Assembly: GCF_029989365.1 (NCBI RefSeq)
Contig: NZ_JAPRAQ010000018.1
Span: forward strand, 103,297 to 167,296
Source of the DNA: Bradyrhizobium sp. Arg816
GTDB lineage: Bacteria; Pseudomonadota; Alphaproteobacteria; Rhizobiales; Xanthobacteraceae
Length of the DNA: 64,000 nucleotides
Reading direction: 5' to 3'
The translations under genes and the position numbers were made by a program. The notes under the pieces were generated by a model that worked only from the letters and a program-made list of their open reading frames with translations, was not told the DNA's origin and did not search any database. Below, piece by piece: positions 17,415 through 27,019 of the stretch (position 1 is its first letter; each line of letters starts with the position of its first letter).

Positions 17415-17840
17415 TCAATGCCTGACCACCAGCACCGAGCACTTGGCGTAGCGCACGACGTGCCCGGCGTTGGAGCCGAGGAAATAGGTGCGCATCGCCG
17501 GCCGGTGCGAGGTCATCACGATCAGGTCGGCCTTCATATGCACGGCTTCCTCCAGGATCTCGTGGTAGATGCCGCCCTGGCGCACCACGCTGGAAATGCG
17601 CCCCGTCTCGATGCCTGACTCCCGTGCGACGATGGCGAGCGCTTCTTCGGAGGTCTGGCGCTGCTGCTCGTCGAAATCGGCCGGCACGTATTCGGCGAGC
17701 ATCACCGGCGTCATCGGCAGCACGTTGAGCAGCCGTATCGATCCGCTCCAGGTCTGCGACAGCGTTACCGCGGTCGCGAGCGCCGGCTTGGCCAGATCGG
17801 TGTCGGCGAGGTCGATGGGCACGAGGATGGACTTGAACAT
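17415..17840 (-). CDS. universal stress protein (UspA family)
   Basis: 141 residues from the ATG at 17840, which follows GGAGG; an upstream start seven codons earlier is less likely. It has the Usp fold: FKSILVPIDLAD strand, central ADLIVMTSHRP and the final CSVLVVRH strand. The ATP-binding G-x2-G-x9-G-S motif of the UspFG type is only partly kept (only FLGSNA), so nucleotide binding is uncertain. It is a cytosolic stress-response protein of unknown detailed role. It is encoded 59 bp after sixA on the same strand. Confidence 0.87.
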   Translation of the reverse strand: MFKSILVPIDLADTDLAKPALATAVTLSQTWSGSIRLLNVLPMTPVMLAEYVPADFDEQQRQTSEEALAIVARESGIETGRISSVVRQGGIYHEILEEAVHMKADLIVMTSHRPAMRTYFLGSNAGHVVRYAKCSVLVVRH

Positions 17841-17899
17841 CTGCGCCTCCCAATTGACCAAGCTGGATCAACCGGTCGAGACGGCGCGCCCCGCGCGTC

Positions 17900-18436
17900 T
17901 CAACCCGATCGAAGCAGCTTGGGGCTGACGAACAGCACCAGTTTGCCGCGGCGGTAGGCCACGTCACCCCAATCCTTGACGTCAAAGTCGAAGATCGCAA
18001 GCCCCGACGTGGGCAGATTGTGGGCGAGCGCCTTGGCGCCGGCCGGATCGCCGCCGCCCATCAGCATCAACGCGGCCTCGTGCATGCCGGGATTGTGGCC
18101 CACCAGCAGCAACTGCTTCGGGGCGGCCGGAACGGTTGCAGTGCGAATGGATTCCAGGATCTGGGCGGGATCGGCGCCGTAGAGTTCGGGCAGGATCTCC
18201 ACCTGCGGCGCTGCGACGCGGTCCTTCATCGTCTCCCAGGCAATGTCCCAAGTCTGCCGGGCCCGGACGGCGTGCGACACCAGCACGGCCTTGGGGAAGG
18301 GGGGATGGGTGGCGAGCCAATCCCCGATCTGCGCGGCGTCCTTGTGGCCGCGGTCGTCGAGGCGACGATCCTGGTCACGGCCGCTCGGCGCGTCGGTCTC
18401 GGTCTTGGCGTGACGCAGCAGCATCAAACGGCGCAT
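17900..18436 (-). CDS. sixA: SixA-like phosphohistidine phosphatase
   Basis: 178 residues of the histidine phosphatase superfamily. The catalytic RHG-type motif is LRHAKTE (His9), and the second active-site histidine is in LLVGHNPGMHEAAL. SixA enzymes dephosphorylate phosphohistidine on phosphorelay or phosphotransferase proteins (NPr in the nitrogen PTS of E. coli). The length and the DxRLDDRGHKDA motif fit. It is encoded upstream of the universal stress gene and divergent from the FAD oxidoreductase with about 90 bp between. Confidence 0.85.
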   Translation of the reverse strand: MRRLMLLRHAKTETDAPSGRDQDRRLDDRGHKDAAQIGDWLATHPPFPKAVLVSHAVRARQTWDIAWETMKDRVAAPQVEILPELYGADPAQILESIRTATVPAAPKQLLLVGHNPGMHEAALMLMGGGDPAGAKALAHNLPTSGLAIFDFDVKDWGDVAYRRGKLVLFVSPKLLRSG

Positions 18437-18529
18437 GGCATTCTCGAATCGTTACGCGTCCAGAATAATCTACAGGCGCCGGTTGAGGACAAGGTGACAA
18501 GGGCCCGATCGGTCCTTTAAGAAAACGAC

Positions 18530-19987
18530 ATGAGCGAGACTTTCACAAGCGAGTCCCAGGAAGAAGCCGGCTTTCGTGAACGCACGCGACTGTCGTTTGA
18601 TCTCGACGCCGACATCTGCGTGATCGGGGCCGGGCTTGCCGGGCTCTCCATCGCGCTGGAGGCAGCCCGGCTTGGGGCCAGCGTCGCGGTGCTCGAGGGA
18701 CGCCATATCGGCTGGAACGCCTCCGGACACCAGCTTGGCACCGTGATGCCGGGCTTTGCGCTGCCGCTCGCCGATTTGATCGAGCGCATCGGCTTCGAGG
18801 ACGCGCGCGAATTGTGGACGCTGGCGAAGGGGGGCGCCGAGTTCGTCCGGGCCAACGCCACCGAAGAGAACATGCCCGGCATCGGCCCAAGCGACGGCGT
18901 GCTGGAGGTCTCCAACGTCGATGCCGGCGACCGGCTGATCAGCCGGTTGCAGATGCTCCACGAGGATTTCGACACGGAGGTCGAGGGCTGGCAGGTGGAT
19001 CGCGTCCGCGAGGCGCTGAAGACCGACCGTTACTTCCACGGCGTCTATTATCCCCGGGCGTTCCAGCTCGACGGCCGCAAATATGTGCATGGCCTCGCAG
19101 CGCTGGCGCGGCGGGCGGGAGCGCGCATCTTCGAGGAGACGCCCGTCGTCAGTATCGATCATTCCGGCATCCGCAAGCGCATCGTCACGCCCTCGGCGCG
19201 GTTGCGCGCCACCCACATCGTGCTCGCCGGCAACATCCACCTCGGCGCGCCCTTGAGGCGCCTGTCGGAAACGCTGCTGCCGGTCTGGCGCTATGCCGGA
19301 ATTACCGCGCCGCTCGGCGAGCGCGTGCACGAGATCGTGGCGTTCAAGGGATCGGTGATGGATTCCGACGGGGTCGACCATTTCCGTGTCGTCGACGGCG
19401 ACCGCCTGATGTGGGAAAGCCCCGAGACCACCTGGGCCGCGCGTCCGCAGCGCTTTGCGGGCGCGGTCAGGCGGCGGATCAGATCGATTTTTCCCCAGTT
19501 CGGCGATGTCGAGATCACCGAGATGTTCGGCGGTGTCACCGGCCAGACCGTGCACGGCATGCCGCAGATCGGCCAGTTGCGCAAAGGCCTGTGGGTGGCG
19601 AGCGGGTTCGGCCGCCAGGGCATGAATACCTCGGCCATGGCCGGGCAGCTGATCGCGCGCAGCATTTTGTGGGGCGACGAGCGTTGGAAGCTGTTCTCGC
19701 CGTTCGAGCTGGTCTGGGCGGGCGGCACGACCGGACGGGTCGCCGGCCAATTGGTGGGAGTCTGGGGCAGGGCGAGTTCCGCCGCCGCAGGCTCGCTCGC
19801 CCGCTACCGCGAGCGGGCCCGGGTCAAGGACCGGGAACGCGAGGCGCGCCTCGCCGAAGCCAACCGGGCCGCCGGTACCGGTCCGCGCCGTCCGCCGCCG
19901 GGCGTCCGGCCGCGGCCGGCCCCTCCGCCGAAACCTGCGGCTGAGGACGTGGAACCGGTTCCGCACGGCGACATCGTCTCGCAATAA
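18530..19987 (+). CDS. FAD-dependent amine/amino-acid oxidoreductase (DAO family)
   Basis: 485 residues. The dinucleotide-binding GxGxxG is seen in CVIGAGLAGLSIALEAARLG (about residues 31-50), followed by the RHIGWNASGHQLG loop typical of gamma-glutamylputrescine oxidase-like DAO enzymes, and the FAD-contact GVTGQTVHGMPQIG near the C-terminus. It probably oxidises an amine or amino acid in the cytosol. The last 60 residues are charged and then Pro-rich (RPPPGVRPRPAPPPKP), an extension most relatives lack. No pathway partner is adjacent, so the substrate is open. Confidence 0.8.
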   Translation: MSETFTSESQEEAGFRERTRLSFDLDADICVIGAGLAGLSIALEAARLGASVAVLEGRHIGWNASGHQLGTVMPGFALPLADLIERIGFEDARELWTLAKGGAEFVRANATEENMPGIGPSDGVLEVSNVDAGDRLISRLQMLHEDFDTEVEGWQVDRVREALKTDRYFHGVYYPRAFQLDGRKYVHGLAALARRAGARIFEETPVVSIDHSGIRKRIVTPSARLRATHIVLAGNIHLGAPLRRLSETLLPVWRYAGITAPLGERVHEIVAFKGSVMDSDGVDHFRVVDGDRLMWESPETTWAARPQRFAGAVRRRIRSIFPQFGDVEITEMFGGVTGQTVHGMPQIGQLRKGLWVASGFGRQGMNTSAMAGQLIARSILWGDERWKLFSPFELVWAGGTTGRVAGQLVGVWGRASSAAAGSLARYRERARVKDREREARLAEANRAAGTGPRRPPPGVRPRPAPPPKPAAEDVEPVPHGDIVSQ

Positions 19988-20073
19988 GTTGAGAAAAACC
20001 CCGCCCGGACGTGTAACGTCTGGCGGTAAAGCCCGTATCTCAGGGCGTGGACTCCCCGCGCACGGAGAATCAG

Positions 20074-20586
20074 ATGTTTGACCGCCGCATCCTGTTGACG
20101 ACTGTTGCCGGCCTGTTCGGCCTTTCGGCCTTCCGCTGGTTGAGAGGAACGCCTGCCGAGGCGGGAGAGAAGGCCACGCAAAAATTCGAGATCGAGAAGA
20201 CCGACGCCGAGTGGCGCGCCCAGCTCACGCCGCAGCAATATGAAATCCTCCGCAAGGAGGGCACCGAGAGGCCAGGCTCCAGCCCGCTGCTCAAGGAACA
20301 CCGCAAGGGCATCTTCGCCTGCGCTGGCTGCGACCTGCCGCTGTTCGCGTCCGAGACCAAGTTCGAGAGCGGCACGGGTTGGCCGAGCTTCTATCAGCCG
20401 ATCGAAGGCAATGTCGGCAAGACCGAGGACCGCACCTTCGGCATGGTGCGCACCGAAGTGCATTGCCGGCGCTGCGGCGGCCATCTCGGCCACGTCTTCG
20501 ACGACGGTCCGAAGCCGACCGGATTGCGCTATTGCATCGACGGTTTCGGGCTGGTCTTCCACCCCGCGGCGGCGTCGGCCACGTAG
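20074..20586 (+). CDS. msrB: exported peptide-methionine (R)-S-oxide reductase
   Basis: 170 residues from the ATG at 20074 (MFDRRILLTT); a GTG nine codons upstream is possible. The N-terminus has a twin-arginine-like signal (DRRILLTTVAGLFGLSAF), so the enzyme is predicted to act in the periplasm. The core has the zinc CxxC pairs (FACAGC and HCRRC), GTGWPSFYQP, GGHLGHVFDDG and the catalytic cysteine in GLRYCIDGFGLVF. It reduces methionine-R-sulfoxide in proteins. No msrA or msrP is beside it. Confidence 0.9.
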   Translation: MFDRRILLTTVAGLFGLSAFRWLRGTPAEAGEKATQKFEIEKTDAEWRAQLTPQQYEILRKEGTERPGSSPLLKEHRKGIFACAGCDLPLFASETKFESGTGWPSFYQPIEGNVGKTEDRTFGMVRTEVHCRRCGGHLGHVFDDGPKPTGLRYCIDGFGLVFHPAAASAT

Positions 20587-20596
20587 CTTTTCTCCT

Positions 20597-20740
20597 CGTC
20601 ATTCCGGGGCGGTCCGCAGGACCGAACCCGGAATCTCGAGGTTCCGGATTCGATGCTGACGCATCGCTCCGGAACGACAATCGCCCCGGCAATTGTTGCC
20701 GCCCCGGCAATTGTGCCCCGGTCATCGGACCGGGGCCTGC
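20597..20740. repeat. palindromic intergenic repeat, CGTCATTCCGGGGC family, plus short tandem
   Basis: GTCATTCCGGGGCGGTCCG with GAACCCGGAATCTCGAGGTTCCG and GCATCGCTCCGGAACGAC fold into several hairpins. It is followed by two copies of GCCCCGGCAATTGT (20683 and 20701). It occupies most of the gap between msrB and the flgE promoter and may end the msrB transcript. Confidence 0.6.
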
Positions 20741-20776
20741 CCACTCAAGTCATTGATTTCCTGAGAATACCCGCAT

Positions 20777-20791
20777 TGGCATAGCCCTTGC
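20777..20791 (+). promoter_or_regulatory. sigma-54 promoter of the flgE operon
   Basis: TGGCATAGCCCTTGC has GG-N10-GC spacing and near-consensus -24 (TGGCA) and -12 (TTGC) elements. It lies 65 bp before flgE. Hook genes of Caulobacter use sigma-54 with FlbD, which fits fliX in this window. Confidence 0.82.
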
Positions 20792-20855
20792 GACTGTCTC
20801 CTCCGACTGCGGCCATGGTCGACCGGCCGCCGAGATCGGATCTGGAGACAAAGTT

Positions 20856-23135
20856 ATGGGTATCTTCGATGCAATGAACACCTCGGTGGGTGGCCTGCAG
20901 GCGCAGTCCTACGCGCTGCAGAACATTTCCGGCAACATCGCGAACTCATCCACCACCGGTTACAAGGGCATCGGGACCAGCTTCGTCGATCTCATTCCCG
21001 ACGCCTCGGTGCCGAGCAAGCAGGTCGCGGGCGGCGTGACGGCCAACGCCAAGGCCACCATCACGACGCAGGGCACAATCTCGGGCTCCAGCGTTGCCAC
21101 CAACATGGCGATCACCGGCGACGGCTTCTTCTCGATCCAGAAGGCGACCGGCGTCGTGGATAACGTGCCGGTGTTCAGCGGCGTCACCTATTACACCCGC
21201 CGCGGCGACTTCCAGCTCAATTCCAACGGCAATCTCGTCAACGGCGCCGGCTACTATCTGATGGGCGTCACGGTCGATCCCAAGACTGGCAACCCGACCG
21301 GCAATGTGTCATCCGTCCTGAAATTCCAGAACAACTTCATCCCGGCACAGGCGACAACCTCGATCCAGTACGCCGCGAACCTGCCGAGCGTGCCGAACAC
21401 GGGGGCGAGCTCGACCGCGGCGAGCGGCACGCTGCTGGCGGCCGGCGGCCTGAATCCGTCCGATTTTGCCGCCAACCCGCTGATCGTCGGCACGCCGCCG
21501 CCGCCCTATTCGAATGCGACGGTCTCCGGCGCAGCCGCTACCGGCAATCTGCGCTCGGCCTATACGGCGACGACCGCGACCGGCACGGTGGCACTGCTGG
21601 ATAGCGCTTCGGCGGTGGCAACTGGCAGCACATCTCTCGATGCCGGCTTGGGCACGCATCTCAACACCAGCCTTCTCACCAACCTGGCCGGCAAGTCGTT
21701 GACGGTCAACGGCCGAACAATCAACTTCGACAACACCGTCTCGGGCGCTTCGACGGCTGCAGGCCCCCCTGTCGTCACTACGATTGGTCTGAAGTCGCCC
21801 ACCAGCGCACTGATGTCGGATGTCCTCAGCGCGATCGCGTCTGGAGCCGGCGTTCCCGCCTCCAGCGTGACTTTGAATGCCAGCGGCAACATCCAGATCA
21901 CGACGAGCACCACGGCCGACGTGACGATCGGCGGCACTGCGGCAGGATTGCTCGGCGTCAGCAGCGTGACGCGCGGCGGTAACGTGCTGTCCACTCCCGC
22001 AATTACGAGTGGTACACAGCTCGGCGGCACCGCGCAGCCCGGCGGGGCGGAAGTCCTCTCGACGCCCTTCGTGGTCGGCAACACGATCCAGGTCAACGGC
22101 ACGGGAGCTGCCAATACGATCACCTTCGTGGCTTCCGGCGCTACCCCTCCGAACCAGATCAACATCACCGACTCCATAGCGACTCTGCTCAGCCAGATCG
22201 ACACGCTCAGCGGTGCGAGCGGTTCTTCGATCAGCAACGGCGTGATCACCCTGAATACCGGTATCGCCAATCCCACCTTGACGGTGACGAGCCCCAACAA
22301 CAGCAGCGCCTTCGCCGCGCTCGGCTTTACGTCGTCCATCTCCAAGAACCGCGGCGGTGGCGGCACGGCCGGCACCGGCGGCGTGATCGGCAACGACATC
22401 GCCACGTTCACTAAGGAATCGATCAGCGGCGGTGCGGTCACCGCCTACAACGCCGCGGGCACGCCGGTGAACCTGCAGCTGCGTTGGGCCAAGACCGACA
22501 GTGCCTCGCTGGGTACCGGCCATTCCGACACCTGGAACCTGTTCTACCAGACCGATCCGAATGCGACCGGCACCACGGTCGGCTGGGTCAACACCGGGCA
22601 GGCCTTCACCTTTGCCAGCGACGGCTCGCTGACCTCGCCGAGCGGATCGGGCATCACCATCAACAACGTCAGCGTCGGCGGCCAGTCGCTCGGCTCGGTC
22701 GCCTTCAACATGTCCTCGGGCGGGCTGACGCAATATGCCAGCACCAGCGGCGCGGTGACGATCAACACCATCACGCAGAACGGCTACGCCGCCGGTCAGC
22801 TCCGCTCGGTCGCCGTCAACAACAGCGGCCTCGTGGTCGGCACCTTCTCCAACGGCCAGAACCTCAATCTCGCCCAGGTGACGCTGTCGCACTTCAACGG
22901 CACCAATTACCTCAAGGCCCTCGACGGCGGCGCCTACGCCGCGACCGAACAGTCGGGCACAGCGATCGACGGCGCGTCGGGCAGCATCAGCGGCTCGTCG
23001 CTGGAAGGCTCGAACACCGACATCGCCGACGAATTCACCAAGCTGATCGTGACCCAGCAGGCCTATTCGGCCAACACCAAGGTGATCACGACGGCGAATT
23101 CGATGGTGCAGGATCTCTTGAACGTGTTGCGCTGA
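20856..23135 (+). CDS. flgE: flagellar hook protein FlgE (enlarged)
   Basis: 759 residues, against about 400 in Salmonella. The N-terminal rod/hook motif (MGIFDAMNTSVGGLQAQSYA, then ISGNIANSSTTGYK) and the C-terminal one (ADEFTKLIVTQQAYSANTKV, ending DLLNVLR) form the conserved coiled-coil ends. TRRGDFQLNSNGNLV is the basal domain signature. A Ser/Thr/Gly-rich insert at about 180-500 contains two flagellin_IN-like modules also seen in FlgL and the flagellins. It polymerises into the hook outside the outer membrane. It is the first gene of a sigma-54 operon with flgK and flgL. Confidence 0.95.
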   Translation: MGIFDAMNTSVGGLQAQSYALQNISGNIANSSTTGYKGIGTSFVDLIPDASVPSKQVAGGVTANAKATITTQGTISGSSVATNMAITGDGFFSIQKATGVVDNVPVFSGVTYYTRRGDFQLNSNGNLVNGAGYYLMGVTVDPKTGNPTGNVSSVLKFQNNFIPAQATTSIQYAANLPSVPNTGASSTAASGTLLAAGGLNPSDFAANPLIVGTPPPPYSNATVSGAAATGNLRSAYTATTATGTVALLDSASAVATGSTSLDAGLGTHLNTSLLTNLAGKSLTVNGRTINFDNTVSGASTAAGPPVVTTIGLKSPTSALMSDVLSAIASGAGVPASSVTLNASGNIQITTSTTADVTIGGTAAGLLGVSSVTRGGNVLSTPAITSGTQLGGTAQPGGAEVLSTPFVVGNTIQVNGTGAANTITFVASGATPPNQINITDSIATLLSQIDTLSGASGSSISNGVITLNTGIANPTLTVTSPNNSSAFAALGFTSSISKNRGGGGTAGTGGVIGNDIATFTKESISGGAVTAYNAAGTPVNLQLRWAKTDSASLGTGHSDTWNLFYQTDPNATGTTVGWVNTGQAFTFASDGSLTSPSGSGITINNVSVGGQSLGSVAFNMSSGGLTQYASTSGAVTINTITQNGYAAGQLRSVAVNNSGLVVGTFSNGQNLNLAQVTLSHFNGTNYLKALDGGAYAATEQSGTAIDGASGSISGSSLEGSNTDIADEFTKLIVTQQAYSANTKVITTANSMVQDLLNVLR

Positions 23136-23169
23136 TCGGCGCGTGACGTAACCAAAGGCGGCCAGTGAT

Positions 23170-25053
23170 ATGGGTTTGAGTTCAGCCCTCGCCAGTGCGA
23201 TGAGCGGTCTGCGTGCCAACCAGGCCGCGCTCTCGATCGTCTCCTCGAACGTCGCCAACTCGCAGACGCCGGGTTACGTCGTCCAGAGGCCGAACCAGAT
23301 CGAGGTCACCACCGGCGATTTCGGCTCGACGGCGATGACGACCGGCGTCAGCCGGGAGCTCGACACCTTTGTGCAGAACCAGCTGCGCACCGAGACCGGC
23401 GGCAGCGGTTACGCCGACCAGATGGCCAACATCCTGAAGCAGCTTCAGAGTGTCTACGGCACGCCCGGCAACAGCGGCACGCTCGAAACCGCGCTGAACA
23501 AATTCACCACGGCGTTGCAGGCGCTGTCGACCAGCGCCGGCTCGTCGTCGGCGCAGACGGTTGCCCTCGGCGCGGCGCAGGCCCTGGCCCAGCAGCTCAA
23601 CGTGACCACCAAGGGCATCCAGTCGCTGCGCTCCAATGTCGAGCAGGACCTCGGCACCTCGGCACAGCAGGCCAACGCGGCGATGCAGAAGGTCGCCGAC
23701 ATCAACACCAAGCTTCAGGGCTTGTCGGCCAACGATCCCTCGGCCGCGACGCTGATGGACCAGCGCGATCAGGCCATCAACACGCTGTCGAAATTCGTCG
23801 ACGTTCGCGTCACCACCGACGGTTCGAACCAGGCCAACATCTACACCACCACAGGCATCCAGCTCGTCGGCGCCGGGCTCGCCTCGCAATTCACCTTTGC
23901 TTCTGCCGGCGCCCTTTCGGCGACCTCGCTCTACAACATCGATCCGGCCAAGTCCGGCGTCGGTGCGCTCAACATCAAGCTGCCGAACGGCTCGCAGCTC
24001 GACGTCGTCGCCAACAACGTGGTCTCCTCCGGCCAGATCGCGGCCGACCTGAAGCTGCGCGACCAGACACTGGTGCAGGCGCAGAACCAGATCGACCAGC
24101 TCGCCGCCACGATGTCGAGCGCGCTATCCGACAAGACCACCGCCGGCAGCACGGTCTCGGGCCCGCCGGCCGGATTCGATCTCGACCTTGCCGGTGCGCA
24201 GCCGGGCAATACGGTCAACATCACCTACAAGGACACGGCGACCAACACCCAGCGCCAGATCACGCTCGTCAACGTGACCGACCCGGCGGCGCTGCCGCTC
24301 CAGAACGCCACCAATGCCAACCCGATGCGGGTGGGCGTCGATTTCTCCGGCGGCATGAGTGCGATCGCCGCTGCGCTCAACACCGCGCTCTCAGGCTCGC
24401 ATCTGACGTTCTCCGCCGCTCCGTCGCCGGCGACGGCCACGACGCTGCGGGTGACCGATGACAATACCGGCCTTGCCAAGGTCAATTCGGCCTCGACCAC
24501 CAGGACGATCTCGTCGCTGACCTCGGGCAGCCCGCAGTTGGCGGTGTTCACCGACGGCGGGCAGGCGCTCTACACCGGTACGATCACCGCCTCGGGCTCG
24601 CAGATGACCGGCCTTGCCGGGCGTATCGCCGTGAACACGCAGCTGGTCAGCGATCCCACGCGGCTGTCGGTCTACAACACCTCGCCGGTGACGCCCGCCG
24701 GCGATACCACGCGCTCGGACTATCTCTATTCGCAGCTCACCAATGCGGTGTTTTCCTATTCGCCGACGACCGGCCTCGGCTCGGCGAACCAGCCGTTCAC
24801 CGGCAGCGTCTCGAACTACCTCCAGCAGTTCCTGAGCATCCAGGCCAGCGCCTCGACCCAGGCCACCCAGCTCCAGCAGGGCCAGAGCGTCGTGGTCTCG
24901 ACGCTCCAGGCCAAGTTCGACTCGACCTCCAGCGTCAACCTGGACTCGGAGATGTCGAACCTGATCCAGCTCCAGAATGCCTATGCCGCCAACGCCCACG
25001 TGATGTCGGTGGTGCAGAGCATGATGAACACGTTGCTCCAAGCTCAAGCGTAA
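23170..25053 (+). CDS. flgK: hook-associated protein 1, FlgK
   Basis: 627 residues. The N-terminus (MGLSSALASAMSGLRANQAA, SSNVANSQTPGYV) and the C-terminus (SEMSNLIQLQNAYAANAHV) are the paired helices of FlgK. Between them are the helical D1 region and beta-rich, Ser/Thr-rich outer domains. FlgK forms the first ring at the hook-filament junction. It starts 34 bp after flgE with AAAGGCGG before the ATG, so it is co-transcribed. It is slightly longer than the Salmonella protein (553). Confidence 0.93.
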   Translation: MGLSSALASAMSGLRANQAALSIVSSNVANSQTPGYVVQRPNQIEVTTGDFGSTAMTTGVSRELDTFVQNQLRTETGGSGYADQMANILKQLQSVYGTPGNSGTLETALNKFTTALQALSTSAGSSSAQTVALGAAQALAQQLNVTTKGIQSLRSNVEQDLGTSAQQANAAMQKVADINTKLQGLSANDPSAATLMDQRDQAINTLSKFVDVRVTTDGSNQANIYTTTGIQLVGAGLASQFTFASAGALSATSLYNIDPAKSGVGALNIKLPNGSQLDVVANNVVSSGQIAADLKLRDQTLVQAQNQIDQLAATMSSALSDKTTAGSTVSGPPAGFDLDLAGAQPGNTVNITYKDTATNTQRQITLVNVTDPAALPLQNATNANPMRVGVDFSGGMSAIAAALNTALSGSHLTFSAAPSPATATTLRVTDDNTGLAKVNSASTTRTISSLTSGSPQLAVFTDGGQALYTGTITASGSQMTGLAGRIAVNTQLVSDPTRLSVYNTSPVTPAGDTTRSDYLYSQLTNAVFSYSPTTGLGSANQPFTGSVSNYLQQFLSIQASASTQATQLQQGQSVVVSTLQAKFDSTSSVNLDSEMSNLIQLQNAYAANAHVMSVVQSMMNTLLQAQA

Positions 25054-25073
25054 CCAGTACAGGGCTCTGAAAC

Positions 25074-26948
25074 ATGTCGATCAGCAGCATCAACTACGCC
25101 TCGTCGGTCCTCGGCGCGCAGATCCGCAATATCAATCAGCAGCTCACCGACCTGTCGACGCAGCTCGCGACCGGCAAGCTGTCGCAGAACTATTCCGGGA
25201 TGGGCACCAACGAGGGCTTTGCGATCGCCGGGCGCTCGCAGCTCTCGAACATCGCCGCCTATACCGACACGATCACGAACGTGAACGTCAACATCAACCT
25301 CGCCAATACCGCGCTGCAGTCGCTCACGACGATCCGCAACACGGTGCAGACCGGCTCCGCAAGCACCGCGCAGGATCTCAACGTCAACGGACAGACCGTC
25401 GCGCAGAACACGGCCGCTTCGCAGTTCGGCTCGATGGTCGGCGTTCTCAACACGCAGTCGGGCAACCGCTATCTGTTCTCCGGGACGGCGTTCAACACGC
25501 AGTCGGTTGCCAATGCCGCCGACATCATCAACGGTACGACCACGCAGGCGGGCTTCAAGACCGTCATGGCGGAACGCCAGGCCGCCGACCTCGGCACCAA
25601 CGGCATGGGACGGCTGGTGCAGACGCAGCCGACGCCGAGTTCGGTCAAGGTGTCGGAAGATGTCGCGGGATCGCCGTTCGGGCTCAAGATCAAGGCGGTG
25701 TCCTCGACGCTGACCGGCGCGACCGTGACCGGTCCGAGCGGCTCGCCTGTCTCGTTCTCGGTCGATCTCAACGGCGTCAACCCGAACAACGGCGACAAGC
25801 TGAGCGTTCAGTTCACGTTGCCGGACGGCTCGACCGAGCAGATCGCCCTGACCGCCTCGACGGCCACGCCGACGCCGCTGGGCAGCTTCGCGATCGACGC
25901 GACGACCCCGGCCAACACGTCCGCGAACCTCAATACGGCATTGAACACTGCGATCACGAAGCTCGCCAACACGTCGCTTGTCGCGGCATCCGCGATCACG
26001 GCCGGCTACAATTTCTTCAACACCGCAAGCTCCGCGATCGGTACGCCCGTCAACAACCAGGCTGCGCCGCCGGCGCCGGTCAGCGGAGCAACGGCGCTGT
26101 CCGGCGCGAGCCCCTCGAATTCGATCTCGCCGGGCTTCGTCGCCGGTGACACCATCACCGTGAACGGCACCACGCTGACCTTCGTCAATTCGGGCGCGAC
26201 CGGTAACCAGCTCAATGTCGGCGACAGCATCCAGACGCTGATGAGCAAGATCGACCAGATCACGGGCACGTCGAAGCCTTCGACCGTGCATGGCGGCTCG
26301 ATCACGATCAACACGGACGACGCGGCGAGCCTCAACATCACGACCTCGAATGCGGGCGCACTCGGCGCGCTCGGTTTCGGCTCGACGCCGGTCACGGCGA
26401 CGCAGCCGCCATTGCGCGTCGGTTCTTCACCGGCGAGTTCGGCGACGACGCTCGTCAACGGCTCGGCCAATACCGTGAAATGGTACACCGGCAATGACGG
26501 GCCCGGCTCGCCGCGCTCCACGGCGATGGCGCGGGTCGATGATTCAGTCACGGTGCAATATGGCGCGCAGGCCAACGAGGACGCGATCCGCCAGCAATTG
26601 CAGGCGATCGCGGTGTTCGGGACGTTCTCGACCTCGCCGACCAGCCAGTATGCGGGCGGACAGGTCACCGCGCTGAGCCTGCGGGTGACGCAGTCGCTGA
26701 CGAAGCAGCCCGGCCAGCAGCACCTCGAGGACATCCAGACGGACCTCGCGATGGCCCAGAACACGATGAAGGACGCAGGCACGCGCCAGACCCAGGCCAA
26801 GGCGCAGCTCCAGTCCATCATCGACCAGGCGGAATCGGCCTCGCCGGACCAGGTAGCGAGCGAGCTCCTGTCGCTCCAGAACGCGCTTCAGGCGTCCTAC
26901 CAGGTTACCTCGAAGCTCGCACAGCTCTCGCTCGTCAAGTTCCTGTAA
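25074..26948 (+). CDS. flgL: hook-associated protein 3, FlgL (enlarged)
   Basis: 624 residues, about twice the usual FlgL. The N-terminus (SSINYASSVLGAQIRNINQQ, LSTQLATGKLSQNYSGM) and the C-terminus (ELLSLQNALQASYQVTSKLA) are flagellin-like D0/D1 helices. The enlarged middle contains a flagellin_IN-like module at about 350-450 (FVAGDTITVNGTTLTFVNSG ... ALGALGFG). It forms the second junction ring between FlgK and the filament. It lies 20 bp after flgK in the same operon. Confidence 0.9.
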   Translation: MSISSINYASSVLGAQIRNINQQLTDLSTQLATGKLSQNYSGMGTNEGFAIAGRSQLSNIAAYTDTITNVNVNINLANTALQSLTTIRNTVQTGSASTAQDLNVNGQTVAQNTAASQFGSMVGVLNTQSGNRYLFSGTAFNTQSVANAADIINGTTTQAGFKTVMAERQAADLGTNGMGRLVQTQPTPSSVKVSEDVAGSPFGLKIKAVSSTLTGATVTGPSGSPVSFSVDLNGVNPNNGDKLSVQFTLPDGSTEQIALTASTATPTPLGSFAIDATTPANTSANLNTALNTAITKLANTSLVAASAITAGYNFFNTASSAIGTPVNNQAAPPAPVSGATALSGASPSNSISPGFVAGDTITVNGTTLTFVNSGATGNQLNVGDSIQTLMSKIDQITGTSKPSTVHGGSITINTDDAASLNITTSNAGALGALGFGSTPVTATQPPLRVGSSPASSATTLVNGSANTVKWYTGNDGPGSPRSTAMARVDDSVTVQYGAQANEDAIRQQLQAIAVFGTFSTSPTSQYAGGQVTALSLRVTQSLTKQPGQQHLEDIQTDLAMAQNTMKDAGTRQTQAKAQLQSIIDQAESASPDQVASELLSLQNALQASYQVTSKLAQLSLVKFL

Positions 26949-26955
26949 CGGCGCA

Positions 26956-26970
26956 TTAAGACGCCGTTAA
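26956..26970 (+). promoter_or_regulatory. perfect CtrA box before the biosynthetic cassette
   Basis: TTAA-N7-TTAA (26956-26959 and 26967-26970), the full consensus of the alphaproteobacterial cell-cycle regulator CtrA. It lies 50 bp before the ATG of the glycosyltransferase-like gene and 8 bp after the flgL stop, so the cassette probably has its own CtrA-controlled promoter. Confidence 0.72.
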
Positions 26971-27019
26971 CCGTGCCTCTTTACGTTTTGGTGAGGAGTT
27001 GAGCGGGGCAGGGCCGTCG

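Noticed and set aside
21309..23258. A 649-codon minus-strand frame opposite flgE
   Set aside because: Antisense shadow; FlgE is unambiguous and the antisense translation is low-complexity Arg/Ala/Asp.
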